From: Thamnidium elegans
Lineage: Eukaryota; Mucoromycota; Mucoromycetes; Mucorales; Mucoraceae
Assembly: GCA_025201345.1 (NCBI GenBank)
Contig: JAIXMG010000038.1
Location: 124,001-188,000, forward strand
Length of the DNA: 64,000 nucleotides
Reading direction: 5' to 3'
The notes under the pieces are model-generated. The model did no database searches and was not told the DNA's origin. It worked only from the letters and a program-made list of their open reading frames with translations. Shown one piece after another: positions 11,099 to 22,655 of this stretch. The translations under genes were made by a program, and so were the position numbers. Numbering within the stretch: position 1 is the first letter of the stretch; every line of letters begins with the position of its first letter.

Positions 11099-11935
11099 TT
11101 AAGCAAAACTAGAATAAGAAGGAAGAGGGTGTGCTTCTTGCCTCTTTGGAGAATAGTGCCTAGAATGTTTAGAAGAGGTAGGTTGATCATTTTCTCTTTG
11201 TCGTTTATTTGAATAAAAGGTTGTTGGTATAGGTGATCCAGGAATGTTATGATGGGTGTTTATACTGATTGGTCTACCAGATAAAAATGAAGCAAGTAAC
11301 TCCAGCTGTCTCATGGTCGTTACCTCGTTAGATGCATTAGTACAAGCAGTAGTCACAATATGAAAGTCATGCAGTCTTTCAAAAGGAGGATCATCTAGTT
11401 TCATACAGGCAAATTGATCGTTGAGATTGTGTAACGTCCTTTGACCTAAATAATTTGAATCAGCTAGTGCTAGTGAATATTCTTCTTCGTCATCAAATGC
11501 ATATTGTCTGAAAGTGATTGGTATCTTGTTATTTTGTTGAAGTATAGCTAAATTTCCTGCAAAAATAGTAAGGTGATGTACAAGCTTCTTTAGTTCATCG
11601 AGGTTGGTTTTGATTTCAATCCGATTTACAGAGTGTGCAAATTGATCAAATATCATGAGATAACCTGACCACGTTAAAGGTAGTTCTATCATCCTTAATT
11701 CCAATATGCCATAATGCCTAGTAATACGTGGTATAACCCTTTGAATAAATTTATCCGTAATACTTTTATCGCCTATTGGAAATAACAAGTTTCCATCATT
11801 CCACACTTCTGGACTCTTATAAACAAGATCACGTAATTTAGTATGACTATCTCCAAGAGCAAGTATATCTTTTAACCCAAGATAGTAAATCAAATTAATA
11901 ACTATAGAATCTGGTATCTTTAAAATATGCATCAC
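11099..11935 (-). CDS. F-box protein
   Basis: This is a single-exon ORF of 278 residues. The N-terminus (residues 3-46, ILKIPDSIVINLIYYLGLKD and on to SPEVWNDG) has the F-box pattern: a Pro after a short hydrophobic start, then Leu/Ile-rich helices and a terminal W. F-box proteins link substrates to Skp1-cullin ubiquitin ligases. The middle region (residues 60-130) is rich in Leu/Ile and may form degenerate leucine-rich repeats. The C-terminal 45 residues are basic and Ser/Pro-rich and probably disordered. No substrate can be inferred. Confidence 0.65.
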   Translation of the reverse strand: MMHILKIPDSIVINLIYYLGLKDILALGDSHTKLRDLVYKSPEVWNDGNLLFPIGDKSITDKFIQRVIPRITRHYGILELRMIELPLTWSGYLMIFDQFAHSVNRIEIKTNLDELKKLVHHLTIFAGNLAILQQNNKIPITFRQYAFDDEEEYSLALADSNYLGQRTLHNLNDQFACMKLDDPPFERLHDFHIVTTACTNASNEVTTMRQLELLASFLSGRPISINTHHNIPGSPIPTTFYSNKRQRENDQPTSSKHSRHYSPKRQEAHPLPSYSSFA

Positions 11936-12450
11936 TTTTTAGATATATAAAAACTGAAAAAAGGGGAAAATAACAAAAAAGAAAAAAAAAAAAAAAAACT
12001 AGATGTTGGTGTCACAGTGTGCATTTCAAACAAAATAGCCCTAAAAAAAAATGTGACTTCTTTTAGAGAGTAAAAAGACGAGAGAACTACAGCTGGAAAA
12101 AGAAAAATATAGTAACAAGAGCATCTTGTGTAAATGTTACGAAATCAGCCGATGTTATGTATTGCTTGTTTTGATCCCGTTTTGTTTTCTTTCTTTAAAA
12201 TACAGTTACATTAATCGACTTTATATAAAGAAACTCTCTCTTGTTTAGAATGAGATTATTGTAAATTATACCCTTTTATTTTGTTTAAAGAGGTTGTATT
12301 AAACCATTGTGAAAAAAAAAGTTTATTATTGCAAACTTTGATCGTGTAACCACCGGAACACTCATTGAATAAACATACCGAAACTACAATTCGTGGGTAC
12401 TGTTATACATACTTTTTAATGGCACAACAAGCACTGACCAGTTTTTTAAA

Positions 12451-12493
<43 letters not shown>

Positions 12494-12923
12494 TTTTAGG
12501 CATAAAAAATAAAAAGCTAAAAACCTGGATCAAACGTCAAAAGAGGTCAAACCTAATTGTATATAATAGTTAGGCGAACAGTAGTCTAAAAGTATCATAA
12601 TAAACCTAATCTTACCTCAATAAATATTAAAACAAGCCAATTTATCGTGACCACTGCATAATAAATATTTAATGGTTTATTTTAAACTGGTTGTATGCTA
12701 AAGAAACATGTTCTAAAGTCTTTACTTACTGCTGATTTGTTTCATAACTGCGATAATAATGATAAAAGTTTATGCGTTGAAAGTAGCCAATAGCCTTTAC
12801 GTATTCTTAGTTTTCATCAGCACTAATAGGTAATATGATTAGTTAGACAACATTCCCAAGTTGGATTAAATGGTATTTTTCCATTTTATCATTCTTCTTT
12901 TTCTTCCCTTTCTTCCTTGTAAA
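11936..12923. other. Intergenic region between the F-box and Yippee genes
   Basis: No gene is supported. It contains a (CT)n run at 12453-12486 and several A/T tracts. The two flanking genes are divergent, so both promoters lie here. Confidence 0.4.
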
Positions 12924-13332
12924 ATGGTTAAACAACACTCAAATTACTTGGATCAATGCAGAGTATTCTTTTCATGTACTACATGCCATGCGCAACTTTT
13001 AAGTCAACAAAATATTGTATCAAGGGCATTTCAAGGAAAAGTAAGTAACAAAAAAAGTATATACTTTTTTTGTGTAAGGATAATTTAAATAAGATAATAT
13101 AAAATAGGATGGCCCTGCTTTTCTAGTAAATAAAGTAGAAAACATCTCAATAGGGGTAAATGAAGAACGTATGCTAATGACTGGAGTTCATACAGTAGCG
13201 GATATATCATGTTACATTTGTAATTCAAGAATAGGATGGATTTATATAAAAGCACCGGATTCGAGTCAACAATATAAAGTAGGAAAATGTATTATTGAAA
13301 AATCAAAAGTAATAAAGGAATATAATCTATAA
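12924..13332 (+). CDS. YPEL: Yippee-like zinc-binding protein
   Basis: Two exons, 12924-13040 and 13108-13332 (67-bp intron), give 113 residues. The Yippee fold signature is complete. CTTCHAQL supplies the first CxxC, and SRAFQGKDGPAFLVNKV follows across the intron. Then come NEERMLMTGVHTVADISC with CYICN (second CxxC), and GWIYIKA...QQYKVGKCIIE. Yippee/MOH1 proteins are small, highly conserved zinc proteins; some are linked to the CTLH/GID ubiquitin ligase. The ATG at 12924 was preferred over the in-frame ATG at 12870 because the latter adds a hydrophobic stretch absent from the family. The stop overlaps the stop of glycerol kinase on the other strand by 6 bases. Confidence 0.85.
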
Positions 13333-14962
13333 ATTATCTTCAACATCATCCGTCCAATGAAGTGAACTTTCTACTGCCTTTTTCCAAACGTTATACCTAT
13401 CTTCTCTTTCTGTTTCAGTCATATTAGGTGTAAATGTAGTAATATCCTTTTCATTGACTCCATCTAATTCATGAACTGATTTCCAAACACCAACAGCTAA
13501 CCCTGCCGCAATAGCTGTACCAAATGCAGTTGTCTCTCTCATAGATGGTCTATGAACTGTAATACCTAATAAATCTGATTCAATCTGCATAGCTATATTC
13601 GAATTGGAAACTCCACCATCTACCTTGAGCACTTTTAATGGCGTACCTGCATCTTGATTCATACTCTCTAAAATTGCTCGTGATTGAAACGACATGGATT
13701 CAAGTGTCGCACGAGCCAGGTGATGCTTATTTGTATAGCTAGTTAGCCCGATCATTGTACCTCGTGCATCGTCACGCCAATAAGGTGCAAATAGTCCTGA
13801 AAATGCTGTAACAAAATACACTCCACCTGTATCAGGAACATGTTCCGCTAATAATTATTTTAATTTATATACCAACATATCTATTTTCTAGCTTTTTTTA
13901 CCCAAGTCACTCACTTCCTCCATTGTCTTTATCAATCTTAAATTATCACGTAACCAACGCAACGAAGATCCAGCTACAGCCATAGACCCTTCCAATGCAT
14001 AAATAGCAGGTTCATCTTTACCCAATTTAAAAGCAACAGTTGTAATCAATCCATGAGAAGAAGTTACCGGTTTTGTTCCAGTATTAAACAACATAAAAGC
14101 GCCAGTACCAAAGGTACATTTAGCTTCACCATTTTCAAAACATTTTTGACCTAACAAAGCAGCCTGCTGATCACCTAAACAACCAGCAATAGGAATACCA
14201 TCCAATGAAATACCCAATTTAACCTTACCGTATATTTCAGAAGAAGAACATAATTTTGGTAAAACGGATTTGGGAATATCAAAAAACTTTAAAAGTTCGT
14301 CATCCCATTGTAAGGTCTTCAAGTTCATTAGTAAGGTACGACTAGCGTTTGTGACATCAGTGACATGAGATGTACCACCAGAAAGTTTATAAATCAACCA
14401 ACTATCAACAGTACCAAAGCAAGCGTTATTTTCTTTTATTGCTTCTTTTACTTGTTCATCATGATCAAGCATCCATCTAATCTTGACAGCTGTAAAATAG
14501 GAAGCTAAATCTAAACCAGAAAGATCCTTGACAATATTGGCATTATCTCGTTTATTTAGCTTGTGAACTAATTCATCAGTTCTTACATCGCTCCAAACAA
14601 TTGTGTTACGAAGTGGTTCACCAGTTTTTTTGTTCCAAGCAACTGCAGATTCTCTTTGATTTGTGACACCAATACCCTTTATATCTTTTACGTTATATCC
14701 CATCAACTCAAATCGATGAATGGTCTTATCTATGCATTCCAACACAGTATTTAAAATATCTAGCGGGTCGTGCTCTAACCATCTAATTTATATATATTAA
14801 TTACATATCATATTATTACAAATATCAATTTTACCCTTGTTTGGGATTAGATTGTGGCAACTCTACTTGATGAAACGTAACTAGGCTTCCTTCATTATCG
14901 AAGATTAAAAATCTTGAAGATGTTGTACCTTGGTCTACTGCTCCAATAAACTGTTTGGACAT
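13327..14962 (-). CDS. GUT1: Glycerol kinase
   Basis: Three exons, 14962..14835, 14782..13902 and 13847..13327, give 509 residues, the usual length of fungal glycerol kinases. The N-terminus MSKQFIGAVDQGTTSSRFLI holds the phosphate-binding DQGTTSSR loop. Further marks are GIPIAGCLGDQQAALLGQ, CTFGTGAFMLFNTG and VYFVTAFSGLFAPYWRDDAR; the ATPase-type KVDGGVSNS segment is also present. The second intron splits an Ala codon, giving SDLAEHVPDTGG. The enzyme phosphorylates glycerol to glycerol-3-phosphate, the entry step for glycerol catabolism and glycerolipid synthesis. All active-site blocks look intact. It converges on the Yippee gene with a 6-base CDS overlap. Confidence 0.93.
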
Positions 14963-15088
14963 AATAAAAAGAAGTAAAAAGAACTGGGGAATAGTAAAAA
15001 AAAAAAAAAGAGGCTATTTATTTATTTTTCAGGCGGAACCATAAATATTTGTCATACTGAATTAAAACTCAAATTTTATTTATTCTAT

Positions 15089-16819
15089 TTACCAGAGATT
15101 TACAGTTTCTTTTGGCCACAGACCTGTATTTCTTGTTTCCCAATAACCACCTTTATACTGCCATGACTCGCCATCAGGATGATACTTATCTTCTTTCTTT
15201 TCAAACCAAAGAGGAATAGCATTTTGATTTTGTCTTTTTCTATCTCTCTGAAGTTGTTCTACTCTTAGTTTTTCATCTTCAGCTATACTGACCATACCAT
15301 TTTCGAACAAGCCTTGATCCTTTCTATATCTCGAATCAGTTATTGGTAGTTTATTCTTTTCCACTGACGTAATTTCATTTAACTCCATAGCAAATTGCGT
15401 AAAACCATAGTAATCTTGTGGATCGAGTACAGTAGGTGGTTTTGACCTCCAAATGACGGTATACTGATCAGGTCCAACTACTTCAGATAAAGTATCATTC
15501 CATTTCCCTTCTACCTCTTTTATCAATGAACCTTGACAATCAAAGAATTTGACTTGAATATTATTTCTATCCATTACATTACTACCACTTGAAAAGAATC
15601 CACCACCACTCTTGGATTCTTTAAAATTTACAATAGCGTATTCACCTGTATGATGATTATTTACTCGCATTTCACCAACATGTTCAATATATTTTACACC
15701 AGCAACTAAATTCTTGGAGGAGCTTATTGGCTTAGTATATGTAAACTGATCTTGATGTCCCCTAAGTGAGATATGACCTTGACCTTTTGCGTACAAGTCC
15801 ATTGATTGTCCCCAAAATTTTACCTCTCCGGAAAATGATTGTCTAAACTCAAAGTTTTTAGAAGTTGCGTGACACTTTATATATATATATATGTTAGTAT
15901 ACGTACGTATTAAACTATTTTATACAAAGTACTTACTGCCATTGTGTTAGGTACATGGGATACTTTTTCAGAAATAAATCTAAAGCCTTTATCTGGTCTT
16001 ACACACTCATAGGTTTCAGTCAGTAAGGGATTAAAAGGTTTTCTTCCTAATCGATAATGGGTTGAGGCATACCCAGAAATAGCAAATGCAGTAACATACA
16101 TTAGTCTATCCATGGAAGACGATTGTATTGCAGCTTGATCTAATAACTCACTGTATTCTAATTCTTCGCATAATCTTTGTAATAAATTGAGGGGTTCATT
16201 CAACATGATTGGTAAAGGAATATTAGACAAATCTTTTCCGATAAATTTTCTTAGCAGAGAAATAATTGAGAGTTTTTTAATGGCTACTGTATGAGGTAAT
16301 GTAGTTCTTCTTGAAATTAAATCTTTTGATAGATTTAATTTTCTAGGAGACAATTCTAAATAAATAAAGATATATTTAAGTAAAAACAACATCATAAAAA
16401 TAGTAATGTACGTTATATGACAAACCTTCATCTTCTGAATCAACTGCAATTAATAACTCATCCTCTTCTTCTCCACTTATTGTAAAATCTTCTGCATCAA
16501 AGAATGTATCTGATATACCACCATAAGAATAGAAACTACCCGATCGATGTGATGTAAAACCGGTACCTGTTCTACCAGGTATATCTAACGTATTGACACT
16601 TTGATTATATGCATTTACCAACTTTTCTCTATAACCGGTCATTAACTTTATAGATTGAGATACTTTTTCCAAGATTACAGTTGTTGAAGGTGGATTTGGT
16701 TTAGAATGATAATCATCTAAAGTACTTGTAGAAGAAGTAGCTCGTTTAAACGGAAATCGTAACTTGATACTACTACTGCTTGAATGAGATAAAGGTGGAG
16801 GAGAACAAGTTGAAAAATC

Positions 16820-16860
<41 letters not shown>

Positions 16861-17977
16861 GAGAGGCTAATAAAAGATGCTCTTGATTATTGAATTCTTT
16901 TGATACTAACTTACTTAGTGATTTTAATTCAATATCTAAATCATTTAAAGCATTTATAATAGTTTGATGGTGATCAATTTGAAAGCGTTCTGAAGTTAAA
17001 CTTATTGCAGATTGTGTCACATCTTCATTTTCTTCCCAAACAATGTTATTAGCTCTTTTGTCTCTTATACAGTTTAGCCATTGATCAAATTCTGTTATAG
17101 ATAATGCTCTGAGATGAAAAATAGTTGTACCAGAATCCAAATGAATAATACGTTGTTTGTGTGATACGGATATAGTAGCAAATAATGTTTGAATAGAGCC
17201 TCTTCTGGTACCACCTTTTTTAACAGAGTAAGATAATACGCCAGTAGATGATAATTCAAACCATCGCTTAGCCCAACCTATATATCTCCTATATTAAAAA
17301 ATGTGTATGTATATATATATATATATATATTATTGTGTTTTTTTTTACCTTGCATTTTCTTTCTCCTTTTTTTTAATAACCAACCACTCATATCATAATC
17401 TAAAGCTAATGCTTCATCGTCTTGTTCTTCATCTGTAGTAACATCCAATATTAACATTTTTGATGTGTTTCTGGAAAACATATTATCTACATATAAAAAA
17501 AAGGCTGGTAACTAATTAACAATTAAAAAAATAAAAAAAAAAAGCTTTACCAAATAATAAAATATAATTTCCTGGTTCTTCAGCAAAAAATGAGCCTACA
17601 GTTGGTTCTTTAGAAGATATTATTTGATCAATAGGTATTAATTCAGTAAAATCATTATCCAACAAGCTAATAGTTGAAGATTTTCTTTTATTACGAGAAT
17701 AAATAGAAGCTGAATCTTTTATACTTGAGTGTCTTTTCCCTTCTTCGTCTGAATTATAATGAAAACTTTGTTGGCCTTCTTGTTGATGTGGTAGTTTATT
17801 CTTTTTCTTTTTGGGCTCATCAAATGAGGTACGTGTACTACCAGTAGATTTATAGTATAATCCAAAGCATATGGTTTTCTTTTTAGTAGAAAAAGTCCAA
17901 TGTATTGTCACATTGACCTTCTTTGTACAAATATGATGTTCATAAACGCTACGTGGTTGAACACGAATTTCAGGCAT
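15089..17977 (-). CDS. OSH3: Oxysterol-binding protein family (GOLD-PH-ORD, Osh3-like)
   Basis: Five main exons run from 17977 to 15089, for a protein of roughly 870 residues. The N-terminus (exon 17977..17551) is a GOLD-like beta domain (VNVTIHWTFSTKKKTICFGL). The next exons hold a PH domain: MSGWLLKKRRKKMQG, then WAKRWFELSSTGVLSYS across an intron. A low-complexity linker with 12-13 consecutive Thr codons (16810-16855) follows. The lipid-transfer ORD includes LPIMLNEPLNLLQRLCEELE, an RPFNP-like RKPFNPLLTETYE block and the end GYWETRN...WPKETVNLW. Osh3-class proteins exchange sterol or PI4P at ER-plasma membrane contacts. The usual EQVSHHPP signature here reads EKVSHVPN, so the second His and both following positions are altered. 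The start ATG at 17977 is the first after an upstream stop-rich stretch. Confidence 0.85.
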
Positions 17978-19450
17978 TCTTTTTTCTTTTTTTTTGTAAG
18001 AAAGAAAAAGAAAAAGGAGATAAATAGCAATAAGGGGGCTTTTTATTGTATACAAATCAAGTAACATGACCCAACATCTTGTTATTGTTTATTACTTATT
18101 GTTATTGTTATTGTTATTTCTTTCTTTTTTTAAACAGGTAAAAAGTATTTTTTTGTATTTGTAATATAAATCTTATTACACACCTAAATATTAATGCTAC
18201 GAAAATTCTACGTGTAAACGTCGATTAGTTTTTAATACTAGGCCATAAAATGTGTAATACCAAGTTCCTAAAAGTTCAAAAAGCTTGTTATTATGATGTA
18301 TTATCCTAAGTGAGTGATAGAAGTAAATGTAAGTTTTATATAATGTAAATTATGGGCTTTCTACAGGGCCTCAAGCTAGATCAAACTTTTATTTAGATAT
18401 CTTGCCTGTACTAATGTAAAGTAGTCTTTATAACGGAAACCACGTACGTGAATTAAGATTAGACGACATTCTTGCGTAGATGAATAATCTGTGTTCATAC
18501 GTACTAAATCATGTCCTCACTAAAACCCTCTTAAAAACCTTTCGTGAGGTAAAAAAAAACATGAGAGGGAAAGAGGGCCAAAGGGTAGCATCAGCTTGAA
18601 AATATAGCTGCGCCAGCTGTCACTAGCACTATTCAGAGTCCAAGTAGAGTAGAAGTTTAAGCAGAGCAAGGGTTTCAATAGCCGTTTCGATTGTCAGAGC
18701 AATGTATTCCTATAAAATAAGTAAAACTGAGTATCATATATGAATTTTTTTTGTTTGAATATAGGGATACACTTGCCAGTTAGTTATGACGAAATGTCTC
18801 TCAAACGATAGTCAGTCTGAGGTTATAACTTAAGTATAATCTAAAGGTAAGTAGAATACCATTGGATAAACAAAGTTATGCGTTAACTGGCGTAACTGGT
18901 GGTGGTCTTTTTTATAGGTAAGCTATTCCTTATTACTGCTGCTTTTGCGGTGTGTTTCCATTGCTGTAGGACATTTCTACTGCCAGGGCACTTCCATAGC
19001 TTTTAAACGCTATTTTAGTAACTATTATTAGTACTTTGAATTTTTTTCTTAAAAAAAAAAGAAACAGCTTTTGTATATAGAGAGGGAGGGCGGAAAGTAC
19101 ATACGTTTTCATTACAGTCTTCCAAAAAATACTCGAGGCTCTCCTCCCATAAGAAAGTCCAACTTCTTGACTGAATTTCTTAGCTCCTCGGAATCGGAGC
19201 CTGAATGTGTGACGATATTTTCTTTTTCATGATACAGTTATAAAGATTGATATTTGCATGGATATTAGTTCCATGGATATTGTTTACGGTCTATTTAAAT
19301 AGAAAAAGAGAGAATGTACAATTTAGTATGTTTGTGTTTGTATAGTTTTTGTATTAAAGGAAAAATTTTACAGATTGGTTTGGACCAGCTTGTTCCTGAT
19401 CGTTATTTGTCTTATTTTAAAAGCTTTTTCTAATGGCAATAAACTGTTTG
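17978..19450. other. Accessory intergenic stretch with relic coding fragments
   Basis: It contains dispersed repeat copy B (18340-18690) and an unplaced minus-strand open fragment at about 19225-19113 (ENIVTHSGSDSEELR...MGGEPRVFFG, closed by TAA). The rest is AT-rich, with nothing else recognised. Confidence 0.4.
18340..18690 (-). repeat. Dispersed repeat, copy B (inverted relative to copy A)
   Basis: The reverse complement of this region follows the same order of blocks as 9690-10215, including CTCACGAAAGGTTTTTAAGA and the TACTCTACTTGGACTCTGAA block. It is shorter than copy A because of internal deletions. Confidence 0.55.
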
Positions 19451-19639
19451 TTAATATTGGCGTTTTTTTTTTTTTTTTTTTTTTATGCTCTGTTCTTTCA
19501 TAGAGTGAATTAGCCTTACATCGAATCTATGTAAGTAAAAACGCAAACTGTTCTTTGGCTTTTGAGCCAGAATTTCGCTTTCGGCCAAGATTTCCAAGTC
19601 ATGCTTAAAAGTTTGGGTTAATTCTTGGTATGCCACCAT
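19451..19639 (-). pseudogene. Unplaced ORF fragment, possibly retroelement-derived
   Basis: This is a 62-codon minus frame, MVAYQELTQTFKHDLEILAE and onwards. The first 50 residues are coding-like; it then runs into a poly-A/T tract at 19460-19483. A second open fragment on the same strand lies about 230 bp downstream (19225-19113). Together they look like exons or remnants of one decayed gene. No family is recognised. Confidence 0.25.
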
Positions 19640-19768
19640 TTACACCACACCATCATATCATAAGGAAATATTTAGACATTTGATAATATAAAAGGTACTT
19701 GTTTGTATATGAATTCATTGTTAAAAAAAGGAAAAAAAAAAAGATGGAATAAATAGGTGATTTTAATC

Positions 19769-19867
19769 ATGATAAAAAGAGGTTTATTTAACTATGATAA
19801 AATAGGGTTTATTCAACCATGATAAAACGAGGTTTATTCAACTATGATAAAAAGGATTTATTTAATC
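19769..19867 (+). repeat. Tandem repeat, four 25-bp units
   Basis: Units start at 19769, 19794, 19819 and 19844 and follow the consensus ATGATAAAA-GAGGTTTATT-AACT; the last unit has one base fewer. They lie between repeated segments that encode GxPPFT-like peptides. Confidence 0.75.
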
Positions 19868-19924
19868 ATCGTGATATTTATATTACAATTTCCTTTCTCA
19901 CCATATTAAAAAAAGCCGTTTTTA

Positions 19925-20174
19925 CATGTAAAGTACCTGCTATTGTAAATGGCGGTGCACCAAAATAGATAAAACTTGTTTTTTACTTGTCATTTGTTGG
20001 AGGTACACCAAAAATTACATCATAAATTGGCGCTGGTGGTGTAAATGGTGGTATACCAAGAATTAACCAAAGTTTGAGAGGCTTTATGAAATTCTCCATT
20101 AAACTTTTGTATATAATATGATAGAGTAGAGGAGAATGACCAATTAGAAAATTTTGTTTCAAAAAGTATTCCAT
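19925..20174 (-). pseudogene. Degenerate ORF with repeated G-x-PPF/T motifs
   Basis: The minus frame 20174..19983 ends with LILGIPPFTPPAPIYDVIFG and VPPTNDK, then TAA. The same frame continues with FGAPPFTIAGTLHVK (about 19955-19915). A matching segment lies on the plus strand at 19605-19650 (LILGMPPFTPHHH), making an inverted repeat of about 42 bp. This looks like decayed repetitive coding DNA or the arm of a mobile element. No family is recognised. Confidence 0.3.
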
Positions 20175-20465
20175 TTGATGAAAATTAAACGTAAGTAAAA
20201 CTGTTTTTTTTAGATCAAGAGTCGAGTAATATAGAATTAGAAATAAAAAGAAAAAAAAAAACGCGTTTTATGGCGTATTCTACGCCAATTTGTTTTTTTA
20301 GTAACCTTTCTCTAACATACCTAATACATGGAAATATTTCGAGTGAGGTATTTTGTATAGTCACACCAAATTAATTATGGGTCATGCGGAATTTCGACGT
20401 TTTTTGGTATGCGTCCTTTTCAATAAAACTAAGTTTTTCTCGTTAACATCGTAATTCAATACCAC

Positions 20466-21552
20466 ATGCCTTTAACAGTTATAACAAAAGAAACCTGTGG
20501 ACCTAATATTCCATCCAAAGAAGGCAAAGTTTGTGGTGTTTTCTACCTTAATAAACACGGTGTTTCTCAGAGTGCCATTGCAAAGACTGTCGAGCTTCCG
20601 AGGTCCACAGTACAGAATATCGTTAGCAGAATAAAGCGAACAGGAAGCCCTTTGTATGGAAAACGTCCAGGAGCTCAAAAAAAATTTTTGATGAAAGAGC
20701 CGAAAGACATATGGAACGTACTGTTAAGAATAATCCATTTGCTACATACGCCGACCTGAGATTAGATTTGAAAGGGGCAGGTATAATTGTCTGTAGAGCA
20801 GCAGCTATTTCTACTTTGAAAGAAATAAGGTTCGGGTCTTATTTCGCTTAACAGAAAGACACAAAAAACAGGGACTTCGTTGGGCCTTGTCACATGTAAA
20901 CCGGACCAAGGATCAGTGGAGAAACGTTATTTGGTCAGACGAGTCACGTTTCTCAATAACAGGCAGTGGTGGAGGAGCCAGAGTGATCAGGAAGATTGGT
21001 GAGAGGTACCTGGAAAAGCATATCGTACCGACAGTTAAATGGGGCGGCAGTGGTGGTATGATTTGGGGCTGTTTTTGGGGTGGAGGATTTGGGCCTTTGA
21101 TGATTATTGATAGTACTGTGAACCAGGATGAATATATCCATATTTTGGCAGGTAATTTTCATCCTTGGTTTCAGAAATTGACAGATGTCGAAGATAGATG
21201 CTTTATCTTACAAGAAGATGGAGCTTCATGCCATACTGGCGCGTACGCTAGATGGTGGAAGGAGTCTCATCAAATCGGGGGATTTGAATACTGGCCTGCC
21301 CAATCCCCTGATTTAAACCCGATTGAGCATCTATGGTGGGCTCTGGGATGCGGAATTCGCAGCGCAAACCCTCCAGCTAGAAATATAACCAGTTTGAAGG
21401 CTGTAATCGAAGAACATTGGAAGAAACTGAGTTTGGAGCTAGCAGGTCGTTTGGTCTCTCGTATGACATATCAGTGTCAAGCCGTAATTGATGTGCGTGG
21501 TGGACCCATACAATATTATCTTTTGTATGGTTCACATTTAATTAGAATTTAA
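20466..21552 (+). pseudogene. Tc1/mariner transposase, broken
   Basis: The N-terminal frame (20466-20690) holds a helix-turn-helix: VFYLNKHGVSQSAIAKTVEL, then PRSTVQNIVSRIKR. A frameshift near 20690 moves the coding to another frame (RTVKNNPFATYADLRLDL...FGSYFA, stop at about 20850). A second break near 20845 moves it to the frame that runs to 21552. The DDE domain is complete: the first Asp is in WSDESRFS, the second in QEDGASCHTG and the Glu in PDLNPIEHLWW. I count 35 residues between the last two, i.e. DD35E. The enzyme would cut and paste at TA sites. At least two frameshifts make this copy inactive unless joined by recoding. Clear terminal inverted repeats were not found; ttctacgcc occurs on both sides (20280, 21630), but in direct orientation. 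Confidence 0.8.
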
Positions 21553-22655
21553 GAAAAGTGAAAAAATTCTAATTAACTAATACTACAATAAATATTTATT
21601 CATTATATAATTTATACCGTAAAAGTCTTCTACGCCGCCTTTTTCTTTTATTTCGCTTGTCTATATAAAAAAAAGCAAGTGTTATTTATTTACATATTTA
21701 TGCGCATATTTATAAATGATTATTTGTAAACGTTATATATAAGAACACAGAAAATTGGTAACATATACAGACAAACCGTTGTTATATCTTCACTCTTTAG
21801 ATCTATCAGAAATTCATAAATACAGATACAATTTTATATTAACTATTCACTCTTGAACACATCTTATATATTTATGCAAGTATACCATTTATACCCAGCA
21901 GATTCAAACACAGGGCCATGAGCACGTTGTTCTAGAGCATTTCAATGTTTTATCTCCCTGGTGTGCACTTGTAAATCAAGTTGTTCATATTCTTCACCGA
22001 TAAAAACTTTTCTTCTATCTAGAAGCATTGATTATTTATCTTTCTATATATATGATATGTAAAAGGAAGAAAAAGTAAATATTTACGCATCATTAACGGT
22101 GTTATATCAAAGAAAATAATAATAAAAAAAAAATGGAAATGTTCACATCAGAACAGATAAATTTAAGAACATCCCGCTAAAAATTATTAAAAGAAAGAGT
22201 AAAGTATGTGAATGAAAAAGAGGCAGAATCGTATTTTATACTAAAATTTAAAGAGTGGTGCTTTATCTGAAAAGTTAAAAAGTGGTTTAAGAATTGTATT
22301 TTATAAAAAGCCACATTGTAGTAATTTATCAATACTTTTTTTTTGTAGTCAATTAAAAAATGTTTATAATAAAAATGAAGGCATCAATCGGTAAGTACAT
22401 AGCATAATGATATTTAAAAAATCCAAGAAGTTTTATTCACATATGCACATTTATGTATCCATTAAAGCTCTTAAAAAGACCAAATGATTCTGTCTTTTTG
22501 AATGCAATTCACAAGACAAGTACCTACCAGAGGGGGAAAGTTTGCTACTTGTACACCATCGTGACAAGATGTAGAGACATCATAATAGTTTGGATGTTCA
22601 CCAACGTGATAATTCCCAAAAGTTAACATCTCTGATCACATCTTTTTTCTTGTCG
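21553..22655. other. AT-rich stretch downstream of the transposase, with one possible exon
   Basis: It is mostly non-coding. A minus-strand segment at about 22625-22533 reads NYHVGEHPNYYDVSTSCHDG and then VQVANFPPL, directly followed by a GT donor (gtaggt). This looks like a real or relic exon whose partners I could not find. Nothing else is supported. Confidence 0.35.

Noticed and set aside
20250..21640. Terminal inverted repeats of the mariner-like relic (ttctacgcc at 20280 and 21630)
   Set aside because: The two copies are in direct, not inverted, orientation, and no longer match was found.
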